Below the pieces are notes generated by a model. It made no database searches. It had not been told where the DNA came from and saw only the letters and a list, made by a program, of their open reading frames with translations. This document shows, in pieces, positions 8,724 to 16,619 of a stretch of 64,000 nt of DNA. The stretch covers positions 31,542 to 95,541 of the forward strand of contig CAKZUQ010000020.1 of NCBI GenBank assembly GCA_937923325.1, given 5' to 3'. A program made the translations under genes and the position numbers. Each line of letters begins with the position of its first letter. Positions within the stretch are counted from its first letter, which is position 1. This DNA is from an uncultured Bacteriovoracaceae bacterium. GTDB lineage: Bacteria > Bdellovibrionota > Bacteriovoracia > Bacteriovoracales > Bacteriovoracaceae.

Positions 8724-9534
8724 TGAATTTGACTACATAATTGTAGGAAATGGTATTTTAGGTATTCATATTTCTAGAAAATTACAGGCATTGGGCAAGA
8801 GCTATGTCATTCTTGAGAAGTCTCGAAATGTAGGGGGACGTTTTAGCTCTAGAAGATTTGATGAGTATAACTTTAACTTTGGTGTTCGCAGCTTTATTTG
8901 GGATAATTTTTTTTTTAAAGAAGAAATTGATATTGGTCTTGCATCTGGAGACCTTATCATGAAAGAAGATGAGGTATTTGCAAAAGACACATTTAATGTT
9001 TGGACTAAAAAACTTGCAAAGGAACTAAGAGTTAAGCATTGTGAAGTTAAAGAAGTCTTAAAAAGAGATGATTCATTAATTGAGGTACACTCTAGTTGTG
9101 AAATGTTACTATGTAAAAATCTTATTATAACGGCACCAGCTCCACAAGCATATCAAATTCTAAATAGTCACAAATATAATTTTCTTAAAGATGTTGTTTA
9201 TAAACATGAGTCATTTTACATGTGTGAAAGTAATGATAAAGATCTTTGTGATGATGAATTGGAATTAATTTCTAAAGTAGAATCAAAGAATAAGTATTTT
9301 TACTTTTTTTCTATTAAATTTTGGTCTGAAAAATCAAGAGAAGATCTTAAATTATATTTTGACAGTAAGCTTTCAGTAATTAACTCTTTTGCTCATAAAT
9401 GGCGATATTCCAGAGTTCTAAACTCGGTTGAATACAAGCAGGTTGACCCAAATATTTTTGTTTTAGGTGATTTTTACTCCTCAGGGATTTTCGGCAGCTA
9501 TGATTCTGCCAAATATTTCCTTAATAGTATTTAG
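8716..9534 (+). CDS. FAD-dependent amine oxidase-like oxidoreductase (renalase-like)
   Basis: This 272-residue flavoprotein starts with a dinucleotide-binding fold (YIIVGNGILGIHISRKL, then ILEKSRNVGGRFSSRR). That is the GxGxxG...E...GGR layout of amine oxidases and renalase-like NAD(P)/FAD oxidoreductases. The C-terminal FAD-contact motif is seen as NIFVLGDFYSSGIFGSYDSA. It is shorter than usual (about 320-350), mainly in the substrate domain. Such a gene regularly accompanies phr in LitR-controlled clusters. It is the last gene of the operon, overlaps phrB by 8 bp, and is followed by 54 bp without coding. Confidence 0.8.
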   Translation: MVNEFDYIIVGNGILGIHISRKLQALGKSYVILEKSRNVGGRFSSRRFDEYNFNFGVRSFIWDNFFFKEEIDIGLASGDLIMKEDEVFAKDTFNVWTKKLAKELRVKHCEVKEVLKRDDSLIEVHSSCEMLLCKNLIITAPAPQAYQILNSHKYNFLKDVVYKHESFYMCESNDKDLCDDELELISKVESKNKYFYFFSIKFWSEKSREDLKLYFDSKLSVINSFAHKWRYSRVLNSVEYKQVDPNIFVLGDFYSSGIFGSYDSAKYFLNSI

Positions 9535-9588
9535 AATTTCTTTTTTCCACTTAAAGATTTTTTTTAAATTTGGTGCTAAAATGAAGTA

Positions 9589-10833
9589 ATGGATTTGAAC
9601 GTCATCTTTATTTCTCCTTTGTCGGAATTGCTAAAAGATTTAGTGAATCATTTGCCACAAGCTGAAGGCTTTACAGTTTATGAATTGGACTCTATTGATG
9701 AGTATAGACAAGTTGTCGATTTTCTTCCAAAGAGTGTTACACTTACCTCTAATCTTAAAGTAACTCAAAGCTATTTGAAACTTGTAAAGGAAGTGCAGTC
9801 TGCAAGCTCGCACAATATTCTTGTCAGTGAGCGTGAAATCCCCTTGATGCTAGACGTCAAACTTTGCTCTGATGGTTTAAATCTGGTTTTATCCGAAAAT
9901 GCTTGCGATATTGATATTATAAAGAAAATTATTATTGATTATTTTGAAGATAATCTTTCTGTTGATGAGAATCTATTGTCTAGAAATAATTTAGGTAAAA
10001 AGAATAAAGACGAAAAGAAAACTATGCGTCTTGAGAGAGGAATCCTAAGCTCAAAAAAGGGGCAATTTGATTTTTCCAAGAAAAAGCCATTCTCCTTGAG
10101 AAATGATAAAAGACGTTTGGAGCCCAAAAAGTTAAAACGAAATTATAATGAGGCTTCGTTTTATGAGGCAAAAGATGTAACTCCAAAAGAGATGCAAGAA
10201 TTGTATCTCTATAATTTAAAAAAAATTAAGTTAAATAAAGACATTACTGAAGTTGAAAAAAAAGAAAAATATGAACTTTTAGTTAATACATATTTAGATG
10301 ACTTTGATCCTCCTGAGTATACAAAAGAAATATTAAAGTCTTCACCCCAAAGACTTGAAGACTTACTAGAGGAAAACTTCGATAGGTATCTTGGATACAG
10401 TAATAATCTAGAATTTTTAGTTTTTATTTCTGAATTTTATAAGTATAAAGAGATTCACAATGAATCTATAACTAAGTTTATTCATTTAAGCTTAAATAAT
10501 TTAGTTGAAAGTGAGACATCATTTTTTACTTATGATCATGTGAATGAAAGCATTGAAGTCGTTCATTCCTATCACTCTGATCGGTATTTTGATGATGAAG
10601 ATAGTCTAGGTAAATTAATAGAAGAGCTTCCTCCTATCATTAATCAGATAAAAGTTGACCATTTTTATGACCATGATTTATTATCTAACATTAATTATTA
10701 TATTTTCCCTTACTTTCGTGGTGATGAAGTCTTGGGCTTTTCATTGACTCACTTTAAGAGTTCTTTACTTAGTCGTGAAGCAAAAAGACAACTTGAACTT
10801 TTTACTAGCTTAGCGAGAGGAATATTTCTTTGA
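9589..10833 (+). CDS. Putative signalling protein, receiver-like N-terminus and GAF-like C-terminus
   Basis: No clear family. Residues 1-125 have the alternating helix/strand pattern of a receiver domain but lack an obvious Asp/Lys phosphorylation set. Residues 135-185 are a strongly basic linker with many Lys and Arg. A helical middle follows. Residues 280-414 have the profile of a GAF-like sensor (FFTYDHVNESIEVV, then YYIFPYFRGDEVLGF). The start is ATG 9589 without a strong Shine-Dalgarno site. The HD-GYP-like gene starts inside its last codon, so the two are coupled and probably act as one signalling unit. Confidence 0.55.
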   Translation: MDLNVIFISPLSELLKDLVNHLPQAEGFTVYELDSIDEYRQVVDFLPKSVTLTSNLKVTQSYLKLVKEVQSASSHNILVSEREIPLMLDVKLCSDGLNLVLSENACDIDIIKKIIIDYFEDNLSVDENLLSRNNLGKKNKDEKKTMRLERGILSSKKGQFDFSKKKPFSLRNDKRRLEPKKLKRNYNEASFYEAKDVTPKEMQELYLYNLKKIKLNKDITEVEKKEKYELLVNTYLDDFDPPEYTKEILKSSPQRLEDLLEENFDRYLGYSNNLEFLVFISEFYKYKEIHNESITKFIHLSLNNLVESETSFFTYDHVNESIEVVHSYHSDRYFDDEDSLGKLIEELPPIINQIKVDHFYDHDLLSNINYYIFPYFRGDEVLGFSLTHFKSSLLSREAKRQLELFTSLARGIFL

Positions 10834-11774
10834 ATTTTCTTAGTTTAAAACATACGTACATAGAGTCTTATGAAGGATCCTTTGATTTTGATCTTTATCT
10901 ATTTGATGAAAAAAGATACAATCGAATCTTTGCCTTAAAAGCAAAGTCTCCTTTGACAAGAGAGAGATTTGCCGAAATTCAAAATCTATGTTTAAAAGGT
11001 TTAGTTCTTCAATTTAAAGATGAATACTTAGATGAGTTTAAGAAACTTAAAATAAGAGATGATATTTATAGAGATAATGAAAAACAAATAGAGCTTGAAA
11101 AAACAGAAGCTAAAAATCTAGTTAAGAAAACTAAGCTAGAAGATTTTGATGTTAAGGAAGTTTTGAAGAGCTCTGTTGAAAACTCTAACTTTGAACCTCT
11201 TATACTAAGAGCGCAAAAGGAAATTTCTTACTTTTCCATTCGAGTGTCTCAACTTCAATCAGATTTGATAGACTTTATTTCAAATAGCTTAACTAGAGAC
11301 TCTAGTCTTACTAGAGGGGCTGCTTTTTGTTATTTTTTATGTAAAAAAATTGGAGTCGTTAAAGAAATTGATATATTAGAAGTTTTAACCGCTTATCTTT
11401 TAAAAGACATAGGACTTACTCAGATTATGATTAGTGGCTATTCTCCTGAGGATTATTCAAAGCATCCGGCTTTCTCTACTATGCTACTGAGACGCATGGA
11501 TATAAAACTGTCAGACAATATCACCAAAATGATAATGGAGAGCCATGAAAGATATGATGGCCTTGGTTTCCCGTTAGGAAAAAAAGAGCAATTTATTTAT
11601 TCTGGATCTAAAATTGTAAATTTATGCGATTTTATAATAGAAAACACTTATAAAGTTGAACCAAAAATCAACTTTTATACCTGTCTTCGAAGTGTCGTAA
11701 ATGGGCGCTCACTAAATAATGAAGTTAGAAAGTACCCAGAAGAATTTATTTCGGCATTAAAGACTTTTATCTAG
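10830..11774 (+). CDS. Degenerate HD-GYP domain protein
   Basis: HD-GYP proteins hydrolyse cyclic di-GMP. Here the C-terminal half carries HERYDGLGFP (the HHxxxDGxGYP block with GFP for GYP), a KHP block matching the HP element, and a KIVNLCD block. The HD signature itself reads LLKDIG instead of LLHDIG, so the first metal ligand is lost. The last helix is short. The N-terminal 150 residues are unassigned. Start is TTG 10830 with GAGAGG upstream, overlapping the TGA of the previous gene. Likely a non-catalytic c-di-GMP sensor or protein-interaction module; inference from the missing His. Confidence 0.7.
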   Translation: MNFLSLKHTYIESYEGSFDFDLYLFDEKRYNRIFALKAKSPLTRERFAEIQNLCLKGLVLQFKDEYLDEFKKLKIRDDIYRDNEKQIELEKTEAKNLVKKTKLEDFDVKEVLKSSVENSNFEPLILRAQKEISYFSIRVSQLQSDLIDFISNSLTRDSSLTRGAAFCYFLCKKIGVVKEIDILEVLTAYLLKDIGLTQIMISGYSPEDYSKHPAFSTMLLRRMDIKLSDNITKMIMESHERYDGLGFPLGKKEQFIYSGSKIVNLCDFIIENTYKVEPKINFYTCLRSVVNGRSLNNEVRKYPEEFISALKTFI

Positions 11775-13363
11775 TTTTTACTCGATAAGTATTCATCGTA
11801 TGTAATATAGTGATCTTCAATTACCTTTCCGTCAACACCAATGTCGATAATTCTATTTGCAACAGTTTGAATGAACTCATGGTCATGTGATGTAAAAAGA
11901 GTTGATCCTTTGAAACGACATACACCTTCGTTTACTGCAGTAATACTTTCTAGATCAAGGTGAGATGTTGGGCCATCAAGTAAAATAACGTTTGGCTTTT
12001 CAAGCATCATTTTTGAAAGTACACACCTAACTTTCTCTCCACCTGATAATACATTTGTTTTCTTTAGAGCTTCTTCTCCAGAAAAGAGCATTTTTCCTAA
12101 AAAACCTCTTATATATGAGTCATTTTGATCTTCTGAGTATTGTTTAAGCCAGTCTACAAGATTGTATTTACCATCCATAAAGTAATCAGAGTTGTCAGCT
12201 GGAAAATATGCTTTTTTGATTGTAATTCCCCATCTATATTCGCCACTGTCAGGCTCCATCTCTCCATTTAATATTTTAAATAGAGTTGTAATAGCTGTAT
12301 CGCTATCAGATATAAAGGCAATTTTATCTTCTTTGTTTATATCAAAACTAACGTTGTCTAATACTTTTTTTCCATCGATAGTTTTAGATAGTCCATTAAC
12401 ACTTAGAAGATCTTTACCAGGCTCTCTTTCCATCTCAAAATGAATGAATGGATACTTTCTAGAAGACTGCGGAAGACTTCCAAGGTCAAGCTTTTCAAGT
12501 TGTTTTTGTCTAGATGTTGCTTGCTTTGCTTTTGAAGCATTGGCACTGAATTTGGCGATAAAATCTTTAAGCTCTTTCGCTTTTTGCTCGTCTTTCTTCT
12601 TTTGATCACCTCTCAGTTGTTGTGCCAACTCAGATGACTTTCTCCAAAAGTCATAATTTCCAGTATAAATATTAATTTTACCAAAATCTAGATCTGCGAT
12701 ATGTGTACATACTTGATTTAAAAAATGTCTATCGTGAGAGACGACGATAACGGTATTTGGAAAATCATATAAGAAGTTTTCTAGCCATTTAATTGCTTTA
12801 ATATCCAAATGGTTTGTAGGTTCATCAAGTAAAAGTACATCTGGTTTTCCAAAAAGAGCTCTACCTAAAAGAACCTTTACTTTTTGAGCTCCAGTTAAGT
12901 CTTTCATAAGTGTATTGTGAAAAGAAGTCTCTATTCCCAGACCTGTTAACATTATAGCAGCATCACTTTCAGCTTCCCATCCGTTCATCTCTGCAAATTC
13001 CGCTTCTAGCTCAGCCGCTTTAATACCGTCTTCTTCAGAAAAGTCTTCTTTGGCATAAAGTTCATCTTTGGCTTTCATAATTTGATAAAGTTTATCGTTA
13101 CCCATCATTACCGTATCGATGGCAGAAGAATTCTCATGAGCAAAGTGATCCTGTCTAAGTACAGATAATCTCTCTCCTGGAGTTAAGTTTACATTTCCAG
13201 TATTTGGCTCAAGGTCACCTGAGAGTATTTTTACAAAAGTTGTTTTTCCAGCACCATTTGCTCCTATTAGCCCATAACAGTTTCCTGGAGTAAATTTAAT
13301 ATTAACATCATCAAATAGTTTTCTTCCGCCAAAACTAAGGCTTACATTGCTAGTACTGATCAT
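11771..13363 (-). CDS. ybiT: ABC-F family ribosome-associated ATPase YbiT
   Basis: ABC-F proteins bind the ribosomal E site and resolve stalled states; they have two ATPase domains and no membrane part. Domain 1 has Walker A GANGAGKTT, signature LTGAQKVKVLLGRAL and Walker B VLLLDEPTNHLD. Domain 2 has an altered Walker A region (FISDSDTAITT, where GxxGxGKS/T is expected), but keeps LSGGEKVRC and VILLDGPTSHLD, with Gly in place of the catalytic Glu after the Walker B Asp. Length, 530, equals E. coli YbiT. Domain 2 may thus not hydrolyse ATP, although YbiT proteins themselves diverge in this site. It overlaps the HD-GYP gene convergently by 4 bp. Confidence 0.9.
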   Translation of the reverse strand: MISTSNVSLSFGGRKLFDDVNIKFTPGNCYGLIGANGAGKTTFVKILSGDLEPNTGNVNLTPGERLSVLRQDHFAHENSSAIDTVMMGNDKLYQIMKAKDELYAKEDFSEEDGIKAAELEAEFAEMNGWEAESDAAIMLTGLGIETSFHNTLMKDLTGAQKVKVLLGRALFGKPDVLLLDEPTNHLDIKAIKWLENFLYDFPNTVIVVSHDRHFLNQVCTHIADLDFGKINIYTGNYDFWRKSSELAQQLRGDQKKKDEQKAKELKDFIAKFSANASKAKQATSRQKQLEKLDLGSLPQSSRKYPFIHFEMEREPGKDLLSVNGLSKTIDGKKVLDNVSFDINKEDKIAFISDSDTAITTLFKILNGEMEPDSGEYRWGITIKKAYFPADNSDYFMDGKYNLVDWLKQYSEDQNDSYIRGFLGKMLFSGEEALKKTNVLSGGEKVRCVLSKMMLEKPNVILLDGPTSHLDLESITAVNEGVCRFKGSTLFTSHDHEFIQTVANRIIDIGVDGKVIEDHYITYDEYLSSKN

Positions 13364-13483
13364 TTGTAAAGTCTCTTATAGGTTATTTAAATTATTTGCT
13401 GATATGTATCAAAACATTAAGCATTCTGTAAAGGTTCAAAGTAGCTTTTGACATGCCGAAGTAAAACTTGTTATTTAAAATGA

Positions 13484-14161
13484 ATGAATGAATTTAAAAT
13501 TGAAAAATCTTGGTCAAAATACTTAAAGCCAGAGTTTGCGAAAGACTATATGCTAGAACTTTATTCTTTCCTGAAGAAAGAAAGAGCAATTAAAAGTATC
13601 TTCCCTGAAGATGAAGATATGTTTAATGCTTTTAGCTCAACACCTTTTGATAAAGTGAAAGTTGTAATTTTAGGGCAAGATCCATATCACGGTGAAGGGC
13701 AAGCGCATGGATTATCTTTTTCTGTAAAAGAAGGAGTAAAAATTCCTCCTTCTTTGGCAAATATCTATAAAGAGTTAAAAATGGATCTTGATATTGATCA
13801 CCCTGGACATGGTAACCTAGAGTCTTGGGCAAAAGAAGGGGTTTTACTGCTAAATTCCGTTTTGACTGTTGAAAAAGCAAGTGCTGGATCTCATCGAAAA
13901 AAAGGATGGGAAAAATTTACCGATAAAGTAATAGAAGTACTTAATGAAGAAAAGGAAAATCTTGTCTTTGTTCTTTGGGGAGCTCCAGCTCAAAAGAAGG
14001 GGTGTAAGATCGATAAACAGAAACATCTTGTTTTAACTGCTCCACATCCTTCTCCATTATCTTCATATCGAGGATTCTTTGGGTGCAAGCATTTCTCTAG
14101 GGTTAATGAGTATCTTGAGTCAAAAGAAATTGAACTAATTTCGTGGAACTTAATTATTTAG
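13484..14161 (+). CDS. ung: Uracil-DNA glycosylase
   Basis: It excises uracil from DNA as the first step of base-excision repair. Motif A GQDPYHGEGQAHGLSFS carries the catalytic Asp. The segment LLLNSVLTVEKASAGSH matches the Ung minor-groove region, and HPSPLSSYRGFFGC carries the catalytic His and the Leu intercalation loop. Length, 225, is standard for family 1. Three overlapping ATGs exist at 13480, 13484 and 13488; only 13484 is in frame. It stands alone, convergent with the barrel gene behind a strong hairpin. Confidence 0.97.
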   Translation: MNEFKIEKSWSKYLKPEFAKDYMLELYSFLKKERAIKSIFPEDEDMFNAFSSTPFDKVKVVILGQDPYHGEGQAHGLSFSVKEGVKIPPSLANIYKELKMDLDIDHPGHGNLESWAKEGVLLLNSVLTVEKASAGSHRKKGWEKFTDKVIEVLNEEKENLVFVLWGAPAQKKGCKIDKQKHLVLTAPHPSPLSSYRGFFGCKHFSRVNEYLESKEIELISWNLII

Positions 14162-14217
14162 AATAGATTCTTATTTAAATCTCTTTATTCTTTTATTCAA
14201 AATAAAATCTTAAGATA

Positions 14218-14251
14218 GTAAGAGCTAAAAAGGGAGACTTTTAGCTCTTAC
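14218..14251. terminator. 13-bp perfect hairpin between convergent genes
   Basis: GTAAGAGCTAAAA at 14218-14230 pairs perfectly with TTTTAGCTCTTAC at 14239-14251 around an 8-base loop. It lies between ung and the minus-strand barrel gene. No long T run follows on either strand, though the arms themselves end in A4/T4. A bidirectional terminator is the simplest reading. Confidence 0.6.
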
Positions 14252-14265
14252 TGCATGGGGAGGGA

Positions 14266-15108
14266 TCAGTAATATTTGCTAAAACCGATAGCAAATGTAT
14301 TGCTCATATCTGTGTTTTCACCTTGTGTTTTAGTTGCAAAAGTAAGGTCTATAACATTATCTTTTAAGATTAATGCACCTGTTGCTGAGACTTGTGTATA
14401 TGCCTCTTTAACTCTAGAGAACCCTGGAGATCCTGTCACTTCAAAGCCTGGGCCAAGAATATCTGTACCATCAAATGTATTAAACTTTGCATATCCAAGA
14501 CCGAAATAAACCTTACTTGTTAGGTAAGTTGCTACATTTAAATTTACTAGAGATTGGTTATGTCCTGTTGGCCTGATTGTGTATCTATTATTTAAGCTGA
14601 GATCTATCTTTCCTAATCTTTTTGAAAAATTTGCATGAAAGTCGTATTTTGAAAAACCATCATTCAAAGCAATAAATGTGTCTGGACTTTTATTGTCGCC
14701 TGGAAGTCTAGCACCAATTCCAAGATCAATTTTTATAAAACGCTTTGTCATATTTTGCATATAAGCGATTCTAATTTCACTAATACCTCTTCTTGATGCA
14801 CCTTCTGCTGCATCAGCAACAGCTGTGTCGTTCATCTTAGCTTCGCTGTAGGTAAGGTTGAAAGCAAGGGATTTATCTTCGGCTAAATTGTAGTTTGTAC
14901 CAATGTTATACTGTAAAGTAGTTCTTGTTCCTTCGCCTGTTGCATTAGGAGCATCTTTAAAATTTACTTCCTTATCACCAACCCAAAGACCATCTGCCGT
15001 AGTATAAGATATACCAACTCTTGCAGACGAAGCCTGAGCAGTTGATGTAAAGAGTGTACATATTGCCAATAGTATTACTTTGCTTAATATTTTTGTTCTT
15101 CGCTTCAT
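14266..15108 (-). CDS. Putative outer-membrane beta-barrel protein
   Basis: This 280-residue protein has a signal peptide ending in TSTAQA and about a dozen amphipathic strands, and it closes with IGFSKYY, an aromatic C-terminus as in barrels assembled by Bam. The strand pattern (NLTYSEAKMND, RRGISEIRIAYMQN, KIDLGIGARLPGD) resembles small transporter/porin-like barrels. No family name can be supported. It follows the small secreted gene at 15110 by one base, so the two form an operon. Confidence 0.7.
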   Translation of the reverse strand: MKRRTKILSKVILLAICTLFTSTAQASSARVGISYTTADGLWVGDKEVNFKDAPNATGEGTRTTLQYNIGTNYNLAEDKSLAFNLTYSEAKMNDTAVADAAEGASRRGISEIRIAYMQNMTKRFIKIDLGIGARLPGDNKSPDTFIALNDGFSKYDFHANFSKRLGKIDLSLNNRYTIRPTGHNQSLVNLNVATYLTSKVYFGLGYAKFNTFDGTDILGPGFEVTGSPGFSRVKEAYTQVSATGALILKDNVIDLTFATKTQGENTDMSNTFAIGFSKYY

Positions 15109-15109
15109 A

Positions 15110-15325
15110 TCAGTTATTCTCCATCATTGCTTTTAATTTTTTGAATCTTCTTGTGCAAGTAATAAGTTTTTCATTACTTTTGCATTTAAAGGTTTTAAGG
15201 TCTACCTTTTTGTCCATTGCGTTGTTTTCCATCTTGTCTGATAGATCTAAATCTAAAGTTTTTGTACCGCTTGCATGTAATTGTGACATTAAAATTACAG
15301 CGCCTATGTAAATAGCGTTTTTCAT
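15110..15325 (-). CDS. Small secreted protein, 71 residues
   Basis: It has a signal peptide (NAIYIGAVILMSQLHA) and a mature part of about 52 residues, charged, with two Cys (FKCKSN and LITCTRR) that could form a disulfide. No family recognised. A good Shine-Dalgarno site (AAGGAG) lies ten bases upstream of the ATG on the minus strand. It stops one base before the barrel gene starts, so the two are coupled; a periplasmic partner of that barrel is possible. Confidence 0.65.
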   Translation of the reverse strand: MKNAIYIGAVILMSQLHASGTKTLDLDLSDKMENNAMDKKVDLKTFKCKSNEKLITCTRRFKKLKAMMENN

Positions 15326-15624
15326 TTTTATTCTCCTTGGTTTGTAATAAAGTTTAATTTTTTTATAAGGAACTGGAAATGAATTTATTTCACTATGCTT
15401 TATTCCTTAAAGGAAATTCCGAATGTGTTCAAACTTGACTAAAGTGATTTTAAAACTTCTATGATTCTCCAAAGTTTTATTTGAGTATATTTTGTTAAAA
15501 ATATATTCAAACTGAGTTGTTAACTCTTGTTGTTGGGTTGTGTAGGGGGGGAGTCTATCTATTTCTTGCGAACAGATTAGATAAAGTATAAGCTTATTGA
15601 TATAGGAAAATAGTAAGGTAATGT
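15326..15624. other. Intergenic region between divergent operons
   Basis: About 300 bp between the small secreted gene (minus strand) and the LysR gene (plus strand). It holds a run of seven G at 15545-15551, unusual in this AT-rich DNA, and an AT-rich stretch that should carry both promoters. LysR regulators commonly act on a divergent neighbour, so the barrel pair is the natural target. No clear T-N11-A operator stands out by eye. Confidence 0.4.
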
Positions 15625-16503
15625 ATGGGGTTATACGAGGACATGCGTATATTTAATAAGGTTTGTGAATTAGAGAGCTTTTCAAAAGCGGCTTCTGATC
15701 TCAATATGAGTAGTTCAGCTGTGTCAAAAGCAATTAAGCGCTTTGAAGATACATCAGGAGAGATTTTATTAAACCGTAATACTCAAAATATAGCTTTAAC
15801 AAATATTGGTAAAGTGTATTTTGATAAAAGCATAGGTATAATCGATTCAATTGCTGAATTATCAGATTTATCTAATAAAAATCAAGTCCACCAGGCTTTA
15901 AAAGTTACTTTTTGTAATGATTGCCAATACTTTTTTCAAAACGAAGTGTTGGATATAACGAGAGATTATACAAAAGGTAGAAGCATTATTGTTTGTGAGT
16001 TAAGTCAAGAAAAAGCAAAGTTTGATCTTGTTAGTTCAAGGTCTGATTTTTATTTTTATCTTGGTATTCCTAAGGAGTCTAATTTAGTTGCTAGAAAATT
16101 ATGTTCTCTTAGTTACTCGATATACTGTCCAACTGACCTTGATGGTCAGTTAGTCGATAAGATTGTGGTGCATAGTTCTTTTTACTCTGCCAGAACGCGA
16201 AAATTAAATGTTGAATTATCAACTAAAATAGACTTTAAACCGTTATTGGTTTTTGATAGTTATAAAGATAGTTTTAATTATGCCGTTAAGAGTAAGCAAC
16301 CAGTTTTATTGCCAACTTTATTTGAAAATAAAATTTTAGATAAAGGTTTTAAAAAATTTCAAGATGTTTTGGTGAATGATACCTTTGACCGCGAAGGTAT
16401 TTATCTTTGTTATCTTGTTAGGAGTCATCAAAAAGATTTAGAGTACAAGAGTTTTGTTGAAGAGTTAATGTGTCGAGTTAAAACTAAGCTAGTCAATGTC
16501 TAG
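15625..16503 (+). CDS. LysR-family transcriptional regulator
   Basis: Residues 1-65 form the LysR helix-turn-helix: FNKVCELESFSKAASDLNMS, then SSAVSKAIKRFED and LNRNTQNIALT. The rest is a substrate-binding domain of normal length (292 total). The start at ATG 15625 gives the usual short lead into the helix-turn-helix. It is divergent from the 15110/14266 envelope pair, which is the probable target. The effector is unknown. Confidence 0.9.
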   Translation: MGLYEDMRIFNKVCELESFSKAASDLNMSSSAVSKAIKRFEDTSGEILLNRNTQNIALTNIGKVYFDKSIGIIDSIAELSDLSNKNQVHQALKVTFCNDCQYFFQNEVLDITRDYTKGRSIIVCELSQEKAKFDLVSSRSDFYFYLGIPKESNLVARKLCSLSYSIYCPTDLDGQLVDKIVVHSSFYSARTRKLNVELSTKIDFKPLLVFDSYKDSFNYAVKSKQPVLLPTLFENKILDKGFKKFQDVLVNDTFDREGIYLCYLVRSHQKDLEYKSFVEELMCRVKTKLVNV

Positions 16504-16517
16504 TTTTGTTTTTTTTG
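16480..16517 (+). terminator. Probable rho-independent terminator after LysR gene
   Basis: AAAACTA (16480) pairs with TAGTTTT (16501) across a 14-base loop that may fold further. The right arm is followed by GTTTTTTTTG. The left arm lies in the last codons of the LysR gene. The T run is convincing; the stem is short. Confidence 0.4.
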
Positions 16518-16619
16518 ATTTAAAACTTAGTTACTTTAAATTAATTTGTAACTTATTGAAAAAATAAACGAACACTGTTTGAGAATATTACATAAAGATT
16601 AATTTAAAAAAGGAAATAA

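Noticed and set aside
15545..15551. G7 run as a phase-variable promoter element
   Set aside because: Only seven G, not clearly placed between -35 and -10 boxes, so too little to claim.
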